Assembly: GCF_015706575.1 (NCBI RefSeq)
Contig: NW_024037072.1
Location: forward strand, 17,795,162 to 17,859,161
DNA length: 64,000 nucleotides
Reading direction: 5' to 3'
Source: Patiria miniata
Taxonomy: Eukaryota; Echinodermata; Asteroidea; Valvatida; Asterinidae
Numbering within the stretch: position 1 is the first letter of the stretch; the number at the start of each line of letters is the position of its first letter. The position numbers were made by a program, and so were the translations under genes. This document shows, piece after piece, positions 13,701 to 25,700 of the stretch. Below the pieces are notes generated by a model that saw only the letters and a program-made list of their open reading frames with translations, had not been told where the DNA came from and ran no database searches.

Positions 13701-16700
13701 AGGGGGGGGGAGGAATTATGACATGTTCTTGGCACTAAGTGCACAGATCTATAATTCAGGACATAGGCACATGTACAGTACCATAGGCCTATACTTCTAG
13801 TTGCACTAATGAATAATTTTGTGCTTAGAATTTTAAATGCTGTAAATGTGTATTGCTGTTTAAACGGAAAAAAAAACAGCCTTGGCTCCACATAATCCTA
13901 CTAAAGTGCATTGATCACATCTTTATCACCATGCCAAACTACAATTCGACTCTCGTTATACAAACTCGTTCGGACCTAGTCAAATTGTTTGTTATATCAG
14001 AATTTTGTATTAAGAGGAACATCAGTCCCATTCATTGCGCACGTAAATGCACAGTCGGGACCATGGCTTTATGTCTGTTATAACCAGAATTTTGTATTAA
14101 CAGAGTTTGTACTAACGAGAGTCGACTGTATATTCCAAAACCATATTTCGTAAAATTTGGCAATCCTAGTTGTCTTCTAATGTCAACACCAGGTAAATAT
14201 CGCTGAATATGCCACATGACATAAAAATCAATACCTTGAATGCCAAAAAAGAAGAGAGAATTTAGGACTTAAATAATGGCCATGACAAGCGCATGTAGAC
14301 GGCCGTTTTCGTTTGAGTCGCTCCGGAAATTAAAAATTACCGGTACTTGATGATGTGGCTCAGTATAAACAAAATTTGATTTTGATAATGAAAGCCTGAA
14401 AACATTAGAGATATTCGTGTAGATCAATCTGGGCATGTTCATCTATTCAAACCGTGGACGAAAAATACCAGAGAACAAAAGAGAACAATATCGTCCACGA
14501 TTCCCAGCATATGTCCGTGATTGGGGCCGTGTACAAAACCTATGGGAGTCTTCCTAAAAAGTTAGTGCACATGTACAAACAAAAGAGGGAATATAGGACG
14601 TATCCACAATCGACTGTGTGAACACGACTTTGTGAGCGCACACAGTACAGGTACATTTATAGAGGTTCCCTTATGTGGCGAAAGCATTTTGCCAGCAATT
14701 GTACAAAGCAACTGCTGCATGACAGATTATCTGACGATGGCACAATCTTTTCGCCCATTGAAGGGAGCATCCGTGAGTGTACAGTGGCATCGTGCCTGGA
14801 GCTGGATTTGGCTATCATTTGATCATCTGTGTTGAAGTTTAAATGGAGATGATACCAATTGCCTTAATTTAATAATGCAGTCCTTTATTTTTAAGGAGCG
14901 CGATCGCGCAGGCGCTCCTACTGTGCTCCTCGACTGTCTCAAAGGAGCGCAAAAAATAGCGTTCCTCAAAAATCCAAAAGAGGGCTCATCAAACATGGGC
15001 AGTTTAAATATAAGAATTGATAAAAATGCCAAGGATTTTAAGTCTTAAGCTACACGTATTATTCATTTGTATTAATGCCCAAACTCACGTTTATTCAGTC
15101 AGCGGAATTTTGCTATAGTATAAATGAACGAACACTGAGCTCGTACATATACCGTCAAAGATCGTGCGTGTACAGCGGTTGTATACTGTACGTGCACTAG
15201 CTACATATCGCATAGAGCTGCATTGATGTATGAAAACACGTGGGCCCGTACGTGCTAGTGCAGCAGTGACTGGTTCCCGCTGCACCGCGCAATATGGGCC
15301 AAAGAAGGCATGATGGAAATGCGGTAACCAGCCAATGCAATAGTAGCGCGCGGTGTGCCGGTGCATGCACGTAGTCTAGTACAGTGTTTTGCATGCAGGG
15401 CGGACGGAATAGACATCGTAAAAATGCGAAGAAAACATCGATGAGAAAGACGATCTTTGCAAGCTAATTCACAGAACTTGATCTCTCTTGTCTGTGTATG
15501 TATTTCCCATGTTCATGAATTTATTTTGAGGAAGTACTACTGGTTTATGAAGTGAAACGATGCAGCGTGTTTCACCAAAAACTCATACCATAAAACGAGG
15601 CTCATTCCCGGCCCACCACACACAGTGCATCACGCGGCACGCTCTCGTACCAAGCGAAGTTCAGACATTGTTAGCCAGTTTCTTGTCGTGACTAGCATTG
15701 TGCATACTTGACCTGCATTATTTTTTAAGATTATCGTCGGCAAATATTTCGATAATACTTAAGGCTTGTTTTTGTCATTTTTGAGGCCCTTTTTATGTAG
15801 CTTTCGTACTTCGTAGTGCAATGGAAATAGTTCAGGCTGAAAATTTTCATATCATTTTAACGAATCTGAATACAAGTATTCAGTTGCTTTATGTGCCGTT
15901 TATTAACTCCATTTTCCAAGTACAATTAAGTGTTGAACCAACTGACAACTGTATTAAAAAATGAAAGCGTAAGCAGTAGTCAAACCTTTTATTAATCTCC
16001 ATTTAGTTATTTTTTTTTAAATATATTTTACCTTGTCTTACTTTTTACAGTTACAAAAACGAAAGAAGTAACACCACTTGAGCATAAACTAATAATAATG
16101 CAGCCCCTTGAAAAAATCCTGATATTCAAAACAAAACAAAAATAATGTTAATTTGTCGTTTCACCGCTGTTTATCCATGGATGTTAAGGAGAGCGATTTG
16201 CTCTCCTCAAAGATTTGAGGAGAGTGATTTATAGCTCTCCTGGATTTTCTTTAAATGAAGGACTGATAATGATCTGTTGGTTGTCAATGAAATGCTCAAT
16301 TGACATTTGGTGTTAGCACTCACTTGTTCATGTGCAGCTTGTACAGCACTTTGACAACTGCTTTTTGTGGAGTGTCATGGCCGAGCCGTTATTAGAGCAC
16401 CGGACTCAAGCTCCGTGGTGTTTCAGCAGAGTGTGGGTTCGAGTCCCGGTCTTGACACTTGTGTCCTTAAGCAAGACACCTAACCATTATTGCTTCATCT
16501 TTCGGATGGGGCGTAAAGCCATAGGTCCCGTGTGTTGTGTAATGCACGTAAAAGAACCCAGTAACACTTACCGCCAAGAGAAGGGGTTTGCCCCGGTGTT
16601 TCTGGCAGTGGCTGCTTAATGCGCCGCTGCACCTTGTAAACCCTTATAAGGTGCTACATGTACATAAAAAGGGTCTCATATTTCAAATACTTCGTTTACC

Positions 16701-19700
16701 TGTCTTTAAAATAAATTCATTAGCACCTTGTGAACCTAATTGTTGGTAGATAGGGCGCTATATAAGACCCCGGTATTATTATTATTATTATTTTTCAATA
16801 TTTCAATCTAGACTATTATCAACATGTACCGTTTAATATATTTCCCAGTTCCACACTGAAAACTAGATTTTGTTCTTTAATTGGTATTTTTGTAACTAGT
16901 ACTACATGTACAAATATTATTCACTTTTTACCTAATGAAACATCGAACAAAAAGTTAACAAATATTAATACCAAACAAATTTTGAATTATTTGCGGCCCA
17001 ATGTTATTTCAAGGGTCTTTTGTGAGTTCAACTAAAAGCGCATTATTAGAGTTTTGAAAAAGTAGAAAAAGTCATGTTGAAGAGTATAGGAAGAGCATTG
17101 TAACTACAGAATAATTGTATTGATGTTATTAATTATACAGCACACCGGTACATGTATAAAGTTAAAGCTATAGTCCATCATTTGCAGCCATCCGAAAAAG
17201 TAACTGGCGTATTATTGTTGAAAAACATACCTGGTTGAAAGATAGTAAGTGGACTAAACTCCCTGTGAAATTAATCTTTCTGGCAAGCTATCATTTTGAA
17301 GTTATCAACGAAAGAAGGTCTTTCCAACGGTGCGTCTTAAGACACACCGTAGGATCTTAAGACGCACCGTAGGAAAATTTAAATTAGTAGTTCGTTTTGT
17401 TATTCGGAGCAGTGCGCGCAAGCATTGGCACGACACACAGGTGAGCGAGGTTACTACAATTAGTTGGATCAGTGCGCGACATCGCGTATAGCTGCAATTC
17501 AAAACAATTCAAAACATGATTTAGCAACTTTTGATTTGAAATTGAGACCATAGAATGCTGTTTTTCTCGGAATATACAGCTGAAGCTGAGCTGCAACTTC
17601 ATCAGGTTAGTTGTTCAGTATCCTTCATTAGATTTTGAACACTTTTGTTGCTTCAAACGAACAAAATGCACAAATTTCAAATGATGGACTATATCTTTAA
17701 ATGCTTGTCTACTGTGTTAGTAAAATAAATACATTGATAAACTTGTACAAATAGTTGCTTTAAAATGGATGTCTTTAATTAAATGGATGTAAATTAAAAA
17801 TTGATGTTAAAGTTGGATGGCTCAAAACAAAGTATGAGAATGTAATGTTCCTTGTTGTTTACTCTATTCAATAGGCCATGCACTTTGTTTGTTAGTTATT
17901 TTATTAACTTTGGTCGTTATTGTGTGTCAAGTGGACATCCTGAGTAGTAATGTCAAAAACAAATAATGTAAAAAAAAAAAGAAATATTATGACACATTTT
18001 TGCATATATATATGACACCTTTTTTTTTAGGTGGCACCGTGCTCCAAATTCAAAGGAAGGTACATACATGTACTTTTGTAATTTTACATCAAGGAATTGT
18101 GTGGACATTGCTGAAAAGTGGAAAATATTATGAAATCTTCAGAATTACAAGAATCACAAACTCAAATGTGGTATCAAAAGTATCAAAAGTTGGAATGTGG
18201 TAAAATGTATTTTTTGTTCAGTAGTAGTAAAAAAAAACAGGTTTTGGGGCTAAACTTTTAGATTGTACATGTAGGTAGTCACTTTGGCATCTTGTTTTCA
18301 CATGCAAAATGCAAGTGCTATTGTGAGTTATTTGTTATTTAAATGTAACTAGCATAGAGAAAGGTTCATTGTTGATTTTAGTGCAAATGTGTATAAATGT
18401 ACATTTCAGAAAAGCTGTTTTTTGTGCACACTCATGGTAAACCTTTAATCATTCCACGACATTCACTCCATAACGCTTTACTGATTTACATTTTTTCTCA
18501 TGTTTTACATATTTTTGATCAATCTTTAAGTGAAAGGCAGCACATCAAAGCTAACGGAATACAGAAAGACTATGACAATAGTAAAAATACGATGGCTTTT
18601 TGAAATGCAGAGGGTTGGAGTGATTTGCATATGTGACCATAAGTCACGTCTGTTTTGCATCACCCCGCAACGGCAATTATGAAAATTCATATTTCATAAA
18701 TATGATGATTCAAGGATGGATATTTTAGTGTTATAGAAATTGAGTAGCAGTAGTTGTCGCAATGTATCATGTGTTTGTTGATCAAAATTAAACTGTAAAT
18801 AAGATTTGCTTTGGTTGAAAATATGAAAATGGCTTGTGTTTGTCACTCAGTAACACTTGGAACTGTCCTTTTAGAAAAGCTGTCCATACACACTTTTTTC
18901 TCAATAGCCTCTTGAAATTGAAAAAAAAAACTCACTCTGTCACTGACAAAATGGAGAGAGATACCATCCGTCAAAATCTATCAAGTGACTGCTTTTGACA
19001 GTTTGGGGCTCGTATTGGTACAATTGACAGGCTGTGCCAATTTTGCCAACTGAAGGTACCATGCCTTGACTGATAGTAATATACATGTATTTGTGTTTGT
19101 GTTTCCCTGGGAGAGGGAGTGGATTGATTTTTTGAAAGTTTGCGACAATTCGATCAGTTTATATAAAAGAAAACGATGGTCACTTTTTGAATGCTGTAGT
19201 CAATGATTAGTGTTGGTCAATGATACTGCATGCAAAAAATGTTAAACATCGGTAATCATGGCTCCTTCAATTTGTGTGTGTATCTTTGCTTTATGTGAAC
19301 ATACGTTACCTAATATTCACTTGCATGATTATAAATAAAGAATAAACGATCACTCAAAAATATATGTTTCATTTGACATTATACATACCTACATTGTTTT
19401 CCTGTCTATCAGACCATGACATCATTATTTTGCTTGCAGTTTGATATCAGCAAAACCTGTTCTCTACCCTCAAAAGTTTCCATTTATACTCCTGGTTGAA
19501 GAGAGGTAATCGCGATAAAGTGCCTTGCCCAAGGACACAAGCACCAAGACCCCCTTTGTAGTTTGAACTAATGTTGTGCATTAGGTCAGGATGACCAGGC
19601 CAAACCGACCCAAAACATTATAGATATAAATCGAATCCGAACCAAAATCAATCTGGGTTGCGTTTTGGCGGTCATAACCAAGAATTGGTTCTGTTGTTTC

Positions 19701-22700
19701 TCTTTGGCTAATGGTTTTGGGGGTTTGAGTATTGCATTACCGTGAGTAATTCTCGTCCATTTGACTGACAAGAAACAACCGAACCATTTCTTGGTTATGA
19801 CCGCCACAACGCACCCAACTCCCCTTATCCGACCTGACCCGACCCGACAAAATTCAAGCAAAAGCCGACCCAAAAGCGAACCGACCTGGAAACTCCCAAA
19901 TATCTGGCTTGGGCAACTGTGTCCGCTTTTTGTGGCTGAACTAGCCTGCGTCGTGAGAAAATCGTCGTCTCTCAGTATGGCACGGCGCAGACTCATAACG
20001 TTACCTGCTGGTTGGCCTACACGTTATAGATTTTGCGCGATAGACTGCAAACCGGTTTTCGGTTTATTTCAGGTTATTTCGGGTTTTTTACAAGATGGCT
20101 CAACCGAATCGACCCGACTTGAAAATCGCAAACGCAAGACCGAACCAACCCGACCCGACTGAAATGATGGGAAAACCATCCCGACCCGACCCGACCCAAA
20201 GTCGCTTTCAGGTCGGGTCGGATCGGTTTTGAGTCGTGTTTGACAAACCACCACACGAGTCAGACACCATAACCACTGGACAATGATGCTCTACCATATG
20301 CATATCTCCACAGGTGTTTGAAATTGTTTGTCTTACAGCAAGTTCATATACTTCACGCTTCATGCCTATGTATAAATCCAATTCAATGTCACAAAACTTT
20401 AATGACTAGATTCGTTATTTGAAATGAGTTGAACATTTGCAAATTCGCAGTCCAAATTCTTGCATTAGCACCCACTAAACACCAGCCATGAGACTCCTTC
20501 AGTCGCATGATATCTAACCGGCACTAATTGGCTACCATTAAGGTGACGTCAAAAAATTGCTTACCACTTTGGCAGTCAGAATTCTCCCCTGTGTGTATCT
20601 CATGAAGGCCTCCTTAGCTTGCTCAGAGAAACGGGTCTGATGCCGTGTGGCAATGCTTAACTCCAAGGCCTGAATAAACCCAAGCAATTACAACCCCTAT
20701 TAGACACTATCAAGTCACATCAATCAGTGAGGCTCAGACATCAGGATTTTATAGACAACAGGGAAATTACCTAATTTTTTTGGTTGTTTTACTAGACCAG
20801 AAGCATTTTTACAACTGAAAAGATGTGTATTTCAAATGACAAAGTACAGTTCAAACACATTCTCGTTCGCTATTATATAAATGGTAACACATATTAAAAG
20901 GGTTTAAAATGAATGTTTTGCATTGCTGTGGTCACTGTTTTTGCATAATCCTTTCAAGATGAAACTTTTTCCGATATGTTCAATGAGTCTAAATTCTATC
21001 AGTTACAGTCCAACTCTGAAGGGAGAAGGGAGGGATGAGTTTTGATATACAAGTTTTTACTTTGCCAGAGGGGTTCAATACAGTACATACAACATGATTC
21101 ACTGAATCTTTGACTCACCTGGTAAGGGAACAGCTGATATGCCACAGGAAGAGTCCTGATTCGGTGCTCTTCTACCACGTCAGCTTGGCCAAAATCGACA
21201 TAACGAATTTGTACCTACATCCAAAAAACAAAAATATAACTTAGCTCTGACAATGATGCAGTTTTGAAAACTGACAATCAATTGTTCATTAACCATTAAT
21301 ACACTGTTACTTCTAATCCAGCAAAAAATGTAGTATCCAGATGCCACTTCGGTGGTTGTGCACAAAGTCTATGGAGCTTCAAGAATATTTTCAAAGTATT
21401 TTCTCACAAGATTTGAAATGTTTCTCAGTCCCAGATTCATATCTTTTCAACATTTTGCAATGAATGACCTTCATTGAGATGACATGTGATGAAAAAAAGC
21501 GGCATCAGGATGCAACATTCTTTCCCTGATCCAATTGGAGATGGACTTGTTACTGAATGCGCTTGACTTGTAGTTAATATGTGAGTTGGCTTGTGAGTTG
21601 ACTTCTGACTTGACTTGTGATTTGACTTCTGACTTGACTTGTAATGGACTTGCGATACACTTGTCATGCACTTGTAATGGACCTGTGATACTTGTGATTG
21701 ACTTGTGACTGATGTGATTTGACTTGTGATTGAATATGTGAAGACCATGTGATGGCCATGTGACAGACATGTGATACACTTGTGACAGACATGTGATACA
21801 ACTCAGCTTGATGCAAACCTTATCATCAGTGAAGCCCTCGACTCTCCCACGGCACCACTGTCCGGACGGGGTCTGGACGCACACTACCTTGATCTCCTTC
21901 AGTCTGTCTAATGCCAGGGGTTCCGATGGTAAGCTAAAACAAATGGAAAACAATCACCAGATTGTAGAAACATAATTTGTCTATTGTAAGATGGTCCATG
22001 GATTTTTTAAAAATACCTTTTAGGGTGCACAAAAAGCTATTGGCCATTTAAAAGCAGATATGTGTACGTGTAGCGGTTCTTAAGAATCTGTCTTCCACGT
22101 GAAAGTTCAAATAATCATCAGCCCAGAAATGCCATGTTGACTGGCTATTCTACTTCAATGCATGCACCCATGCTATCGTTGATAATTTGAATGTCAATAC
22201 CTACGAAAACACATCCAACTTACATACATAAGGAAGGAGAATCAATTTCGGAGACTTGACAAAAACAAATATATTTTATGCCGTTGCAAACGATGTTGTT
22301 GGCAGTCTTTCTCTGAAATATTTTGTCACCAAAGATCGAAAAACACCTTGATCGGTCAATGACATCAGCACCGTGGCCCAGTAGTGCAGCTGGTCTCCGT
22401 CCGTTGCACCTAGGATATTTTTGGTGACGGGAACCAGTGCACTACTCAAACATTCAGCAGTACATGCCGAGTGTTCGATCGAGCAGGGATCGAGCAAGAA
22501 GCATCTAGCAAAGAGATGCGGAAAGGTACGCTTATTCCTTTCTCTATTTTTGGTCTGATGCCGGGATTGCGACTTTTAAAAGTAAATAAAAAGCTTTGCG
22601 TTTATTATTATGCCTTAGTCTACTGTGTGATGGCCATTTTTCTGCCTTTCGGGTGGACAAAACTCCCGGGGCCACATCACAGCAGACAATGGTACGCCCC

Positions 22701-25700
22701 GTCACACGGTGACTCACCTGATATCATGCATGAGTCTGCGCAGCTGCGATTCCTGAGCCGGGCCCCTCAGCCTAGACGCCCAGAAGCGTCCATTGTCGGA
22801 AAGTGGTGTGGCAATATATATATTGAAGCTCAAGCCTACATCTGCATATGTTAAATCAACAAAACGCAGGGCTTAATTTGAGGTTTTGTTCCAAGTTGTT
22901 TAACCGTTAAGTAAGCATAATTGAGGAGAGTACACACTGTGCAAGTGGCACAGTAATGGTCAACCTGTGTTGCACATGAAAACTTTCTAACAAGAAAATC
23001 AAAGAATACTGCAAGTTAAACTTGCGCGATCCCCCTGGCATGCTGGCAGTATTTATACACTCCGTAAGCACACCTTTCAGTGCACCTAACCAAAATCAAC
23101 AATGATCTCATTTGACCCCTAGATGACCTTTGACCTCAAATGTCTCAAAATCATCTGAAGTCCCCCTACCCAAAGATGTACTGTCACCAAGTTTGGTTGA
23201 GATTGAAGTCTGACTTTTCATATGACAGCACTTTTTATTATTGTCACCAAGTTTGGTTGAGATTGAAGTCTGACTTTTCATATGACAGCACTAAACAGTT
23301 AACCTAAATGGAACACACGGCCACACAGAAGGAATACACTACCGCAAGATCCCCCTTTCTTGGCTTAAAAGCCAGGGAGATAGAAAGGGCTTTCCATTTG
23401 CTAATAGTGGTTTGGAGTCAAGTTTAAAGAACTAATGAAGGATCAAGATTTTCTTTGGCCATGCACCTTCCTGATTCCTCAAAAATTGTACTCTGAACAG
23501 GACAAAAAGACACATAATTTGTACTTCAACTTCCATAGCCCCATGTCACCCAACAATGGCTGGACTCTATTTTTCTTTTTATTATTAAGTCCTCTGAAAT
23601 ATTCCAAGAGAAAGCCTTCAAATATTTTTTTTTTTATATTCAAATTTGACAAAGGAAAAGCCTCATTTTCAAAATTTCTAAAGTTATATGAGAATTCTAA
23701 AACCATGGCTATCCAGCTGACGTTTTGCTGCTGATTTGGGATATTTTGGTCACACTTACTAATTTTGAATCCGTCACCTGTAAAGCTTCCTTGGTCTGGC
23801 ATAGGAGTCTCTGTCAAGTTACTACTCCCACTGAAATATAAACAAATAAGAATTCTTGAGAAATGTTTGAATATCTAATACTACTAGGCCCTGGGAATCA
23901 ATTGGATGAAAGCTATTCAAAACACTCTGAGCTGGGATGAGGTTGGTTTTTTTGTGTGGTGTGATGAAAGTGTGAATCTACAGGCCGAGTAAAAAAAAAA
24001 AACCCCAAATGTCAGGACCATTGTTTTAGTGAAATTATGCATGTAGTGATTTTAAAATCTAGGATATGAAAGCCCAATTCATTAGCTTTCTTTCAGTACA
24101 AGAATCATTTAAATCACTTGTGTACTTTTCAAGTTACGGAGTTTTAAACACAACCACCGTTTTAAGGTTCTGTCCACGGATCACCAAAAAAGTTCAGTGT
24201 TCTTTCAGCAAAACGACAATTGATCAAAGCACATGAACTTAAACAAATAAGCACCTGACTTTTTCAGGGCATTTCAGATGGGAAAATGTTTTGAAGACAG
24301 TGTTTTTATGTAATAACTGATCACGATAAAACAAGTCTGTATAGATTTTTAATAGGTCAATATTCAAATTTACTCGAAATTCAAGATAAATGCCAATAAT
24401 TTCTTCCAATTTTTGCACTCACCATGATTCAACAGATGGCACTACCGGGTTGAGCCCCAATGCTTCTGGCGGCTTCTGCACCCCTCCATAGACTCCAGGT
24501 GCCATGTGGTATCCCACCCCACCGTAGGGGTGATAACTGCCTCCCCCAGGGTACGGCATCTCCTCGCTGCTTGCACTGCGTCGATCACCTAAAGCATTGT
24601 CTGGGCTGTGGGCCATGGCACGATCTGACTGTCTAGTCAGCAATTCAATCAGTTGGTGGTCGGATCCTTCCTCGTCATCTTCGTCGCTGGGCTCCAGTGA
24701 GTAGGCGCCAGGATCAGCAGCCGCCGACGATGTCTTCTCTCGCTGCTTCTTTGATTTTTCTCCAGGAGGTTTCTTATCCGACGGAACACCATTTTGACCA
24801 GAAGCTTCAGGCTGAGTGGTCAAGTTTCCAGGCATTTGGGACTCCAGAGTTCCAACGTCTTGCTGCTCTGCTGAGCTAACGGCATGTCCGTTTGGGACAT
24901 GCTCAGCTCCAGGCTCGGATGATTCTCGTCGCAGTATCTGCACATCGCCGGGGGCAGCTTTGGGAGCCAAAGTCGTCATAGCTTTATCATTGGCTTCGTC
25001 TTTTATCTGGTCTGAGGGGGCAATTGTCTCTCCATCACCAGTTCCCGCTTCTGTTCCTTCCAGCCCATCTTGTTGGCTGTTATTGTCCCCTCCTTGCAAT
25101 TCCGTCTTTTGCTCTTCCTCTATCTTGGGTCCATCATCCACTTTTTTCGTCTCAATCATCTCACTGCCCTCGTTGCTGCTTCTCTGGGTGATCTCAACCT
25201 CTTCTTTGGATGCTTCTGTTGATTTCTCGGCAGCATCCTTTGCTTCATCATTATTCAACTCTTCGTCCTCCCCTTCTCTAGTCAGGCCTTTATCCTCATC
25301 AGCAGCTGCACCCTTGTTTGCATCAATCAACTTCTCTTCACTTGCCACTTTCTTTGCCTGGTTGTTTAATTAGCAAAACGTTCATCAGATAGACATTGAC
25401 TATTTGATATTTAAGGCAGGTGTATCGACAATTCAAACTTTTTTTTCTAAAGGGAGACAGTTTCATTAACTTATATGATAAATTCCCTAAAATGTATCAA
25501 CAATCATGCCTGGCTGAACCTACAATATACATACAGACCTTGCTAAAGTACGCATGTGTTGCCCTATATATCCACACAGCTAAGTAAGAATTCTTTTAAA
25601 AAGACGGGCTGAAAACAATAAAAATAGACACTAAAAGATACGCTCCATTATGGACAAAGTTTCAGGTATAACTGTAAGCAAAAGTTAATAACATCGTCAC

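Noticed and set aside
16373-16456. Genuine tRNA-Leu gene
   Set aside because: It is the head of a SINE with a LINE-like 3' end and an ATT tail.
19586-20256. Overlapping open frames on both strands
   Set aside because: Result of GACCCGACC / GGTCGGGTC repeats that lack stops in several frames.
22276-22497. 73-codon open frame on the minus strand as an extra Tudor exon
   Set aside because: The flanking exons already join in frame without it, and it has no Tudor strands.
24816-25373. 185-codon open frame on the plus strand
   Set aside because: Compositional shadow of the acidic linker exon on the minus strand.
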